From: an uncultured Arsenicibacter sp.
GTDB taxonomy: Bacteria > Bacteroidota > Bacteroidia > Cytophagales > Spirosomataceae
Assembly (NCBI RefSeq): GCF_945952095.1
Contig: NZ_CAMFHL010000031.1
Location: 1-45,577 of the forward strand
Direction: 5' to 3'
DNA: 45,577 nucleotides
The notes beneath the pieces were generated by a model. The model worked only from the letters and a program-made list of their open reading frames with translations. It did not search any database and was not told where the DNA came from. Below, piece after piece: positions 14,919 through 22,422 of the stretch. Made by a program: the position numbers and the translations under genes. The stretch's first letter is position 1; each line of letters starts with the position of its first letter.

Positions 14919-17399
14919 CTAATTCACCCGGCGCTGCTCGTCTTCCAGGCTGGTCCGGCGCTGGCGGATACCTTTCAGGTCGCGTTTGCCGAGGTTGTAG
15001 GTAAACGTCAGCCGCGCCACCCGCGTCTCCCAGCGGCTTGTAAAGCGGATGTACACATCCGGATTGTTGACATAGCCGCCGAACTGCCCTGTTTTCAGCA
15101 CGTCGCTGACGTTGAGTTTCAGGCTGGCCTTCTTCTCCCACAGGCTTTTCTGCAACCCGATGGCCAGCTGACCGGTGCCTTTGCCCTGAAACATGCCATC
15201 GACAAACGGCGACCGGTAAAAGGCCACTACCTCGGCCGTGATACCGTATGGCAGTACCAGATTGTGGCTCATATTCAGGTTGGCAGCCACCCCTTTGCGG
15301 TCCAGCGACTTACCGAGCCAGACAGCATTATACTGATTTACAAAGATATCGGCCGACTGACGCATGTTCCACCACTTTGTAATCGTTACCGGAAAACTGA
15401 CACTGAGGTTGTAGTTGTTCAGCATACTCAGGTTAACCGTCGTTTGCTTCAGGGCTTCGCCTACCTGTTCGTTTACCTGACTGATTACATCGCTGGTCCG
15501 GTTGTAGCCGAGCGTAATGCTGGTTTCGTTTTTGTAGGTATAGCCTACCTCAAAGGCGTTCGTGTACTGCGGCCGCAGGAACGGGTTTCCCTCATTGTAG
15601 GTATACGGGTCCATAACGTACACGAACGGGTTCAGCGACAGGTAATTCGGCCGGTCGATCCGGCGGCTGTAGGCAAAACGCAGCTGATTATGTTCGTTCA
15701 GTGAACGGGTTACGAACAGGCTCGGAAACAGGTTGGTATACGCCCGCTCCACTACTTTGTTCATGGTGATGGAATTGCCCTTCGACTGCGTGTGCTCCAT
15801 GCGTAAACCGGCCTGTAGTCCCCATTTTTTCCAGTCGCGGTTGCCGTTGATGTAGGCCGCATGGATTGTCTCATCATACATGAAGTGGTTGGTCCGGGCC
15901 GCATCCGGCACCCATTTGCCGTCGGTCAGTGTTTCGAATACCACATCGTTGTCCGATGTGACGTAGCTGCTTTTCCAGCCTGCTTCCAGCTTGCCCGTTT
16001 TACCGAACGGATGCACATAGTCCAGTTTTGCGGCCCGGATCACCACATCCGAAGGCGGAATGTTACGCTGAAGCAGTGGCGCCCCGGTTTCTTCGCCGCC
16101 TGTCCGGAAACGCCGGGTAGTCATGTTGTCGGCGGGGCTGATGGCGACATCCGAGTAATCGGCGTCGAACGTCAGCTCCCGCGGTCCTCCTTCCCTGTCA
16201 GATTTGTCGAAGCTATGCCGGACATTGGCGTTCACAGCCATCCGGCCCATTTTCCGGGTAGAGGCGTTGATGAGCGTCACCAGACTTTGCTGCACCATGG
16301 CGTTATTGTAGACCAGGTTCTGGTTATCAATCTGCGCCTGATTGGCGTTAAACTGGCCGTTCAGCATCAGGCCGAAGGTGGTTTGTCTGGTGGGCGAAAA
16401 ATCAATACCTGCCTTAACAGTCTGGTTATTCGACTCGCTGGGCCGGTAACCGAGATTACGGACTGTCTGCCGGTTGTCGCCGGTTCCGAACTCACGGAGG
16501 GCATCTACCGAGCTGTATGTTTTCCGGTAATCGTAGTTATAATTACCAAACAGACTCCAGGGTCCCTGGCGGTGATTGAGCGTCAGCCCGGCCGATCCTT
16601 TACCAAAGCGCCCGTAGCCCGCCCCCAGCAAAAGGCTTCCGTTGGTTCCGTTGGCAGTATTGTTGCGTTTCAGACGAATGTTGATGATACCCGAGTTACC
16701 GGCAGCATCGTATTTAGCAGACGGCTTCGTAATCAGTTCAATGCTCTGAACGCTGTTGGCGGGTGTATTTCGCAGCAGGTTCATCACATCAGCGGCCGAC
16801 AGGTAGGTGGGTTTGCCGTCGATCATGACCAGCACCCCATCGCGGCCTTTCAGTTTGAGCTGATCGTTCTGAGAATCATAAACGACTCCCGGCGATTTTT
16901 CCAGCACTTCGAGGGCCGTGCTGCCGGCCGAGGTAATGCTGTTTTCAACGTTGACGACTGTTCTATCAGGCAGTTGCTCAATAAACGGCTTTTTGGCCGT
17001 CACCTTCACTTCGGTCAGCGTTCTGTTGTCTTCGGCCAGTACCAGCGCCGGTACAGCAAACGCCTCGCCCGCTTTCAGGGTAAACACCGCCGAAACGGCC
17101 CGCCTATACCCAACCTGTGAAACTGTCACACGGTAGGTACCGGCCCCAACCTGTTCGATCAGGTACTTACCGGCAGCATCCGTGATAGCGCCCTTGACCA
17201 GGGTTGAGTCAGCAGCCCGTTGCAGGAGTACAGTTGCAAATTCAAGGGGTTTGCCGGTTGCGTCCTGCACCTGTCCGGCTACGGATGTTACCGGTTGCCG
17301 GGCAAAAAGTATTTGGGATAAAAGCAGGGTCAGCGCCAGGCTAATCCACAGGACCGGAACCAGTGAAAAGCGTATTTGTTGTTTACTGTATGCGTTCAT
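14919..17399 (-). CDS. TonB-dependent-receptor-like outer-membrane beta-barrel protein
   Basis: Outer-membrane protein of 826 residues from the ATG at 17399 (MNAYSK). A signal peptide/membrane segment (VLWISLALTLLLSQILFA) is followed by a carboxypeptidase-regulatory-like domain (about 40-120; VAGQVQDATGKPLEFATVLL). A plug domain comes next (about 135-250; ALEVLEKSPGVV, KLKGRDGVLVMIDGKP, IELITKPSAKYDAAGNSGIINI), then a long C-terminal barrel. This is the layout of the outer membrane beta-barrel family related to TonB receptors, with the usual charged tail (RRTSLEDEQRRVN) instead of a terminal aromatic residue. No SusD partner is adjacent, so it is not a classical SusC. Its ligand is unknown. 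The upstream region carries a promoter-like pair and a 26-bp motif shared with the histidine kinase gene. Confidence 0.88.
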   Translation of the reverse strand: MNAYSKQQIRFSLVPVLWISLALTLLLSQILFARQPVTSVAGQVQDATGKPLEFATVLLQRAADSTLVKGAITDAAGKYLIEQVGAGTYRVTVSQVGYRRAVSAVFTLKAGEAFAVPALVLAEDNRTLTEVKVTAKKPFIEQLPDRTVVNVENSITSAGSTALEVLEKSPGVVYDSQNDQLKLKGRDGVLVMIDGKPTYLSAADVMNLLRNTPANSVQSIELITKPSAKYDAAGNSGIINIRLKRNNTANGTNGSLLLGAGYGRFGKGSAGLTLNHRQGPWSLFGNYNYDYRKTYSSVDALREFGTGDNRQTVRNLGYRPSESNNQTVKAGIDFSPTRQTTFGLMLNGQFNANQAQIDNQNLVYNNAMVQQSLVTLINASTRKMGRMAVNANVRHSFDKSDREGGPRELTFDADYSDVAISPADNMTTRRFRTGGEETGAPLLQRNIPPSDVVIRAAKLDYVHPFGKTGKLEAGWKSSYVTSDNDVVFETLTDGKWVPDAARTNHFMYDETIHAAYINGNRDWKKWGLQAGLRMEHTQSKGNSITMNKVVERAYTNLFPSLFVTRSLNEHNQLRFAYSRRIDRPNYLSLNPFVYVMDPYTYNEGNPFLRPQYTNAFEVGYTYKNETSITLGYNRTSDVISQVNEQVGEALKQTTVNLSMLNNYNLSVSFPVTITKWWNMRQSADIFVNQYNAVWLGKSLDRKGVAANLNMSHNLVLPYGITAEVVAFYRSPFVDGMFQGKGTGQLAIGLQKSLWEKKASLKLNVSDVLKTGQFGGYVNNPDVYIRFTSRWETRVARLTFTYNLGKRDLKGIRQRRTSLEDEQRRVN

Positions 17400-17420
17400 G
17401 GTAGTTGTTGTTTGCTGCCA

Positions 17421-17451
17421 CAAAGTTGGGCAATCGGGCAACGTCCATCAA
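17421..17451 (-). promoter_or_regulatory. Candidate promoter of the outer-membrane protein gene
   Basis: On the minus strand: TTG (17451-17449), a 20-nt spacer, then CAACTTTG (17428-17421), one base off TAnnTTTG. It ends 21 bases before the ATG at 17399, giving a short leader. The shared 26-bp motif abuts the -33 TTG directly. Confidence 0.5.
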
Positions 17452-17477
17452 TCGCATGAAAATGTGAATCTGCCGTT
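17452..17477. promoter_or_regulatory. Copy 1 of shared 26-bp operator-like motif
   Basis: A 26-bp block identical at 22 positions to 21843-21868; all four differences are transitions. It contains the imperfect dyad TCGCAT-N4-ATGTGA followed by the shared tail AATCTGC(C/T)GTT. It abuts the -33 element of the outer-membrane protein gene and also lies upstream of the divergent lipoprotein gene, so it could control both. A NarL/LuxR-type regulator is encoded nearby. Confidence 0.6.
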
Positions 17478-17547
17478 TTTTTACCGGTTGTTCCAACCAT
17501 CCTCGGCGGCAGCGGGTCATACATACGAACAACAATTTATTACCTCA

Positions 17548-17967
17548 ATGTTGAACAGTAAACTCATTGCCGCCCTGTTGATCGGCGGCGCTCTGGCAGC
17601 AGGTTGCCAGAAGAACGACGACAATGCATCGCCACAGGATACCGTGTCAATCGGCAACAAGGGAGCCGCCCGTGTTGGTCAGGACATTACCATTAAAGCC
17701 GATAGCATTTCTGACAGCCGTTGCCCCAAAAATGTGCAGTGTGTGTGGGCAGGTAACGCCCGTGTAGGCTTTACGTTAAGCAGCAGCACCGCCAGCAAAA
17801 AAGATACGCTCTGTGTGGGCGATTGCCGTACTACTAAAGGCAGTGTGGATACGCTGACCCTGGGGTCTGACCGGTATCAGGTTACGCTTGTAGATGTTAC
17901 GCCTTACCCGGCGACAACCGATCCAAACCCCAAAGCAGAAGCCGTTTTCAAGGTTGTGAAACTGTAA
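17548..17967 (+). CDS. Small cysteine-containing lipoprotein
   Basis: A 139-residue predicted lipoprotein. The N-terminus has a hydrophobic segment and lipobox LAAGC, with the lipid-carrying Cys at about residue 20. The mature part is a small beta-rich domain with paired cysteines in SRCPKNVQCVWAGNARV and LCVGDCRT. I have the impression that the CP...CVWAGNA pattern recurs in other bacterial lipoproteins of unknown function. The ATG at 17548 is chosen because the signal sequence starts there; the frame is open further upstream only as antisense to the neighbouring gene. Divergent from the outer-membrane protein gene and sharing its upstream motif, so it may belong to the same regulon. Confidence 0.82.
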   Translation: MLNSKLIAALLIGGALAAGCQKNDDNASPQDTVSIGNKGAARVGQDITIKADSISDSRCPKNVQCVWAGNARVGFTLSSSTASKKDTLCVGDCRTTKGSVDTLTLGSDRYQVTLVDVTPYPATTDPNPKAEAVFKVVKL

Positions 17968-17976
17968 CGAATAAAG

Positions 17977-18083
17977 TAATGGATAATGGTTAATGAACAA
18001 TGTATAATGTCCATCCGGCAACTTACTGTCCATTAACCATTATCAATCCCTCATTATCCACTAACCATTTTACATTATCCATT
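17977..18083. repeat. AT-rich TAATGGATAATG intergenic element, copy 1
   Basis: An AT-rich, partly self-complementary element of about 107 bp. It starts TAATGGATAATGG and ends CATTATCCATT; the two arms carry many ATAATG/CATTAT words. Its first 27 bases match the element at 33422 with one difference. It fills the gap between the convergent lipoprotein and response-regulator genes and may also stop transcription. Confidence 0.7.
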
Positions 18084-18093
18084 CCCCTCCCCC

Positions 18094-18744
18094 TCACACC
18101 AGCCCCTCCCGCATGGCTTTCAGGATGGCTTCGGTTTTGGAGTTGACCTGAAGCTTATCGTACACGCTCCGGATATGCGACCGGACGGTATCAATGCTGA
18201 TGTGCAGTTCGTCGGCGATGAGTTTGTAGCTGTAGCCTGCTACCAGCCCCTTGATAATATCCAGTTCGCGGGCCGAAAGCCGGTAATCGTCCGGTTGGGC
18301 AGCCGGTGACGGAGGCGGTTGCTGGAAATGCAGCAGTACTTTGCGGGCAATGCTGGCCGTCATGGGCGAACCGCCCCTGGAAAGGTCGAAAATAGCAGCG
18401 ATGATGTCGGCCGGGGCGGTATGTTTGAGCAGATACCCGCTCGCCCCGTTGCGGATGGCGCGGAAAATCTTATCCTCATCGTCGAACACCGTCAGCATCA
18501 TGATCTGCGTTCCGGGTGAGGCGGCCTTAACAATCGGAACGGCATCAATGCCGCTGATGCCCGGCAAATCAATGTCCATCAGCGCCACATCCGGCTGCAA
18601 ACCGCGGAGGTCGTCCTGTACCTGCCGGCAATTCGGGAACGCCCCGAGCAGCTCCAGTCCGGGCGTCGCCTGAATCAGAAACGAGATCCCTTCGCGCAGT
18701 TCGCGGTTGTCTTCGTAATAAACAATGGTGATCGGTGGTGTCAT
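18094..18744 (-). CDS. NarL/LuxR family response regulator
   Basis: A 216-residue cytoplasmic transcription regulator. The receiver domain (about 5-120) has the acidic pair in YYEDN, phospho-acceptor Asp57 in LMDIDLPG, a Thr in LTVFDDED and the Lys of YLLKHTAP. The C-terminal LuxR-type helix-turn-helix (about 150-212) reads LSARELDIIKGLVAGYSYK and DTVRSHIRSVYDKL. It starts 3 bases after the stop of the propeller histidine kinase gene, so the two are cotranscribed and almost certainly partners. Candidate targets are the shared motif upstream of its own operon and of the outer-membrane protein gene. Confidence 0.95.
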   Translation of the reverse strand: MTPPITIVYYEDNRELREGISFLIQATPGLELLGAFPNCRQVQDDLRGLQPDVALMDIDLPGISGIDAVPIVKAASPGTQIMMLTVFDDEDKIFRAIRNGASGYLLKHTAPADIIAAIFDLSRGGSPMTASIARKVLLHFQQPPPSPAAQPDDYRLSARELDIIKGLVAGYSYKLIADELHISIDTVRSHIRSVYDKLQVNSKTEAILKAMREGLV

Positions 18745-18747
18745 ACA

Positions 18748-21700
18748 TTAGTCTGGTTTTGCCATCAGCCGGATGGTTGTCCCCTGCCCCGGCACCGACT
18801 CTACCGATAAGGTACCGTTGATGTCAAGCGCCCGTTGCCGCAGGTTCTGCAGGCCGTTGCCCTCGCGGACGGTTGCCGGATCGAATCCTGTACCGTTGTC
18901 CTGAATCGTCAGTTGCAGGTTACCGTGAACAAACCGCAGGTCAACGGTAATGACCGTACATTGGGCGTACTTAATGGCGTTATTAATACTTTCCTTAAAA
19001 ATCAGATACAGGTTACGGCGCTGCGCCATGTCCAGCCGGAGCGGTTGAAAACTTTCCGTCACCTCCATCCGGAAGGCAATATCGCGGGCTTCGGCCATTT
19101 TGAGCCCGAACTCCCGCATCCGGATCACTACATCATCCAGCGTATCCTGATTGCTCCGGATTGTCCAGATAATGTCCTGCATCGACTCCAGTAAACCGGC
19201 GGCACTCTGGCTGATCCGCTGTAAAACCGGTATCGCCTCAGGATTGGCTTCCCTTAACTGTAGCTGCAACACATCGCTGAAAATGCGGATACTGCTCAGG
19301 GTAGACCCCATGTCGTCGTGCAAATCCTTGGCAATACGGTTTCGGATGGCCTCAATCCGGCCTTTCTGTTGTGACCGGTACCGGTAAACGCCATAGCCGG
19401 CCCCTGCCAGCAACATGAAAATAAGCAGCTTAAACCACCATGTCTGGTAGTAGGCCGGTATAACCTTAACCGGTACCGTAATTCCGGTCGTGTTCCAGAC
19501 ACCGTCGTTATTAGCGGCCTTAATGACCAGTGAATACGTGCCCGGTTCAAGGTTGGTATACGTCGCCTGTTGGTTGTCGGTGTCAACGGGTTGCCGGTCA
19601 AAGCCCGTGAGCTGATAGGCATAGCGGTTATGCTGCGGGCGGCTGAAATTCAGGGCTGCAAATTCAACTGTCAGAGTCGTTTCGCCGGGTTGCAGGGCCA
19701 GCGTTTCGCCGGGTTGCCAGATTCGGTGCTGGTTATTGACCTTTACGTCGGTGACCACCACGGGTGGCGGCGTTGTATTCCGGCGTAACTGCTCAGGCTG
19801 CACATAGTTGAACCCGCCGGTATACCCGATAAACAGTTCGCCCTGCCGGTTCAGGGTTATATCCGATGGCATAAATACCGCCTTATCAATCAGCCCGTTG
19901 CCTTTGTCGTAATACCGGAACCGGCCGGTAACCGGATCCAGTTCATGCAGCATGTTATCAGTCGTCATCCAGATATGCCCCCGATTATCGTCTTCGATGC
20001 CGAACACATGGTCACACAACAACCCGTTTTCAAGCACGTAGGTAGCCAGTATCTGACCGGTACTGTCGGCACAGACCACGTACCCGATACCTGAGGTCCA
20101 GATTCTTCCCTTGCGGTCTACATGAAAACTGCTTTGCAACCGGTCCGACGTTTGAATCGACGCCTTCACGGCCTTCAGCGGAAAGCGTTGCAGCATGTTG
20201 CGGGACGGGTCAAAACGGAACAGCCCCAGAAAGGTATGAATCCAGATACGATGCTGCCGGTCGGCCAGCATACTGCCGAAATTAATCGGCTCCTTATTCG
20301 GCCACAGCAGCGACCAGGGCTTGATCCGGTGCGTAACCGGATCAGCATAAAACAACTGCCCCTTACCGGCACCGATCCAGACCCGTCCCTGGTCATCCAG
20401 GCAAAGCGTCTGAATAAAATGGTCTTTCAGCGCCGAACGCCAGCTTTTCAGAGACGGATTATAGATAAAGACGCCGTTATTCGTCCCGACCCAGACGTTG
20501 CCGTCACGGTCCTGTGTCAGGCCGCGCGCATCCCGGCCGGATGGTTCCTGCGGGAACGGGACCGGATGCGGTTCGTCTTTGCCGCGATGCCATACAAATA
20601 AGCCCTTTTCGCGGATCAGAAGCCAGTACCGGTCATCCTGCCGGTTGTCCTGTGTCACCACACTCACAAAATCACCGACAGCGTTGACCGGCGTCTGTCT
20701 GCTCAGCAGTTTACGCTTAAATTTTATCGCAAACGGATCAACTTTTTCCAGTCCCTTATTGGTCCCGAGCCACAGAATCCCCGATACCGGATCGCGGTAT
20801 AAACAAGCCACGACCCCGCCGTTGTGACTCAGCGGGTCCTGCGCCACTGCCGGCACCGGCAGCGTTTGCTGCAACGACGGCACATAAACGGCCAGGCTGC
20901 GCTGCGTATCACCCAGCCAGAAAAACGGTCCGCTGCCCGGCTGCCGGTCAGCAGCCATGCTCAGCGCTCCGACATCCGCTCCCGGTAAGGGCAGCAGCCG
21001 GTCTGCCGCCGGATCATAGGCCATTGGCCCACGGTTATAGAACAGCACAAACAGCTTTTTCTCCGGTGTCTGGTACAGAGTAGAGACCCAGACCTGCTGG
21101 CCGGGGTGCTGCTGATCATTACCGATAATATGGGTGTATTGCCGGGTTTGCGGATTGAACCGGTAAAGGGCACCTTCATGCTGCACCCAGAAATTTGCCC
21201 ACTGATCGAAGTGCAGGTTAGCATAACTGTTCTGCTCCACAAACGGAACGGGAAAGGCGGTAAACTGCCGGCTCCGGAGATTAATGCGGTAAAGCTGCTC
21301 CCTGGATGCAAACCAGCCATTTCCCTGCAAATCAATGGCCAGCGGCGACACAAAATCATTGTCCGCAAACTGGTCGCTGAGGGGCGGGATCGGAATACTT
21401 TCAAAGCGTTCCTGCACAGGATCAAAGCGGTGCAGCCCCCGGTTGGTCGAGACCCAGATAAAACCGTCTGCGTCTTCGGTTAGCCCGTGGGTTACCACGT
21501 AATTTCCCAGCAGCCCGTCCTTGCCCTCCCGGTAGTATGTATGGGTCCGTTTGTAGGATTTGACATGCAGCCCGTCAAACCGGTTCAGGCCGTTGCTGGT
21601 ACCGATCCAGAGAAATCCGCGCCGGTCTTTCAGCAGGGCCGTTATGTAATTGCCCGACAGGCCATCTTCGGTAGTATAGTGCTCAAACGATACGTCTGTC

Positions 21701-21780
21701 CACTGCGCAGACAGCCGGTATGGCCATGCTGACAGCCATACAATGAGTATCCCGATAAAACCGATTTGTTTTGCGTTCAT
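18748..21780 (-). CDS. Propeller-type sensor histidine kinase (HisKA_3)
   Basis: Membrane sensor of 1010 residues from the ATG at 21780 (MNAKQIG). The in-frame extension to 21846 is rejected because a promoter-like pair lies inside it. A signal peptide ends at LSAQ. The periplasmic part holds two-component-regulator propeller blades (DRRGFLWIGTSNGLNRFDG, DADGFIWVSTNRGLHRFD) and a Y_Y_Y domain (about 680-750). One membrane helix follows (WWFKLLIFMLLAGAGYGVY). The cytoplasmic HisKA_3 domain carries phospho-His821 in DLHDDMGSTLSSI. The HATPase domain has ESINNAIKYA, DNGTGFD and GNGLQNLRQRA. It is the NarX-type kinase for the response regulator encoded 3 bases downstream. The inducer is unknown. 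Confidence 0.94.
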   Translation of the reverse strand: MNAKQIGFIGILIVWLSAWPYRLSAQWTDVSFEHYTTEDGLSGNYITALLKDRRGFLWIGTSNGLNRFDGLHVKSYKRTHTYYREGKDGLLGNYVVTHGLTEDADGFIWVSTNRGLHRFDPVQERFESIPIPPLSDQFADNDFVSPLAIDLQGNGWFASREQLYRINLRSRQFTAFPVPFVEQNSYANLHFDQWANFWVQHEGALYRFNPQTRQYTHIIGNDQQHPGQQVWVSTLYQTPEKKLFVLFYNRGPMAYDPAADRLLPLPGADVGALSMAADRQPGSGPFFWLGDTQRSLAVYVPSLQQTLPVPAVAQDPLSHNGGVVACLYRDPVSGILWLGTNKGLEKVDPFAIKFKRKLLSRQTPVNAVGDFVSVVTQDNRQDDRYWLLIREKGLFVWHRGKDEPHPVPFPQEPSGRDARGLTQDRDGNVWVGTNNGVFIYNPSLKSWRSALKDHFIQTLCLDDQGRVWIGAGKGQLFYADPVTHRIKPWSLLWPNKEPINFGSMLADRQHRIWIHTFLGLFRFDPSRNMLQRFPLKAVKASIQTSDRLQSSFHVDRKGRIWTSGIGYVVCADSTGQILATYVLENGLLCDHVFGIEDDNRGHIWMTTDNMLHELDPVTGRFRYYDKGNGLIDKAVFMPSDITLNRQGELFIGYTGGFNYVQPEQLRRNTTPPPVVVTDVKVNNQHRIWQPGETLALQPGETTLTVEFAALNFSRPQHNRYAYQLTGFDRQPVDTDNQQATYTNLEPGTYSLVIKAANNDGVWNTTGITVPVKVIPAYYQTWWFKLLIFMLLAGAGYGVYRYRSQQKGRIEAIRNRIAKDLHDDMGSTLSSIRIFSDVLQLQLREANPEAIPVLQRISQSAAGLLESMQDIIWTIRSNQDTLDDVVIRMREFGLKMAEARDIAFRMEVTESFQPLRLDMAQRRNLYLIFKESINNAIKYAQCTVITVDLRFVHGNLQLTIQDNGTGFDPATVREGNGLQNLRQRALDINGTLSVESVPGQGTTIRLMAKPD

Positions 21781-21801
21781 GAAGGCCCGGCCATAACCGG
21801 A

Positions 21802-21832
21802 CAAAGGTCTGAATCCTTTCAGTGGAAGGCAA
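21802..21832 (-). promoter_or_regulatory. Candidate promoter of the kinase-regulator operon
   Basis: On the minus strand: TTG (21832-21830), a 20-nt spacer and GACCTTTG (21809-21802), one fixed base off TAnnTTTG. It lies 22 bases before the ATG at 21780, nearly the same geometry as at the outer-membrane protein gene. Confidence 0.5.
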
Positions 21833-21842
21833 CCCGATGGCC

Positions 21843-21868
21843 TCACATAAAGATGTGAATCTGCTGTT
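21843..21868. promoter_or_regulatory. Copy 2 of shared 26-bp operator-like motif
   Basis: Second copy of the motif at 17452-17477. Here the inverted repeat is perfect: TCACAT-N4-ATGTGA, followed by AATCTGCTGTT. It begins 10 bases upstream of the -33 TTG, whereas copy 1 abuts it; the 10-base difference is one helical turn. It overlaps the stop codon of the preceding lipoprotein gene. Confidence 0.6.
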
Positions 21869-22289
21869 ACAGGCGCACAAATGTACGGATTGCCGTATGC
21901 GGGGTATTAAAACCCAGCTCAAAGAAGTTCCCGACCTTCAGCTCGCCCTGCACCTGGCTGAGCGGGTAACTGGTATAGACCGACGACGACGAAAGCATGT
22001 TAAGGAGGTATATGTCGTTGTCTTTGATGTAGTAGGTATACAGCCCGCTGCCGATTTTGGGCAGCAGATACCCTGCCGGTGTCATTTCTTTGCCACGCTT
22101 CACCAGCAAATTCCCTTCCGTAAGCCCGGCAGCAATAGCCTGATTAAAGACGAGGGTATCTTTCCGGTTTGTTTTTTCGATCCAGGTTCCTGTTAAGCCG
22201 GCAGGTGTTGCCGCAGACTCCAGCGATTTATTGGAGCATGCCCCTAAAAAACTGCACGCAGCCAATACCAGGTATAGTTTGTTGTTCAT
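21867..22289 (-). CDS. Small lipoprotein, lipocalin-like in outline
   Basis: A 140-residue predicted lipoprotein with lipobox LGACS (Cys at about residue 18). The mature part opens with GLTGTWIEKTNRKDTLVFN, reminiscent of small lipocalin-like stress lipoproteins, and continues with alternating beta-strand-like segments (YTYYIKDNDIYLLNML). I cannot assign a family with confidence. Same strand as, and 86 bases upstream of, the histidine kinase gene. The kinase appears to have its own promoter, and the candidate operator overlaps this gene's stop codon. Confidence 0.75.
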   Translation of the reverse strand: MNNKLYLVLAACSFLGACSNKSLESAATPAGLTGTWIEKTNRKDTLVFNQAIAAGLTEGNLLVKRGKEMTPAGYLLPKIGSGLYTYYIKDNDIYLLNMLSSSSVYTSYPLSQVQGELKVGNFFELGFNTPHTAIRTFVRL

Positions 22290-22368
22290 TGGTACTTTCT
22301 ATTTCCTGTATGACCCGAATCAGGGGCGAATCGTTGGATTTGGGCAAAAAAAGTGGCCTGATAACAAA

Positions 22369-22401
22369 AGTGGTGGCACGACTTAGAGTCGTGCCACCAC
22401 T
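22369..22401. repeat. Perfect 15-bp palindromic hairpin after pgm
   Basis: A 15-bp perfect stem (22369-22383 with 22387-22401; core GTGGCACGACT) and a 3-nt loop. It begins about 20 bases after the phosphoglucomutase stop codon on the minus strand and is followed there by CTTTTG, so it may end that transcript. Its near-perfect compact shape matches the other intergenic palindromes of the window. Confidence 0.75.
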
Positions 22402-22422
22402 ACAAAGCTCATTCAAGGAAGC

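Noticed and set aside
21781..21846. A 22-residue N-terminal extension of the propeller histidine kinase.
   Set aside because: It would precede the signal peptide, and it contains the promoter-like pair; the ATG at 21780 starts directly with a signal sequence.
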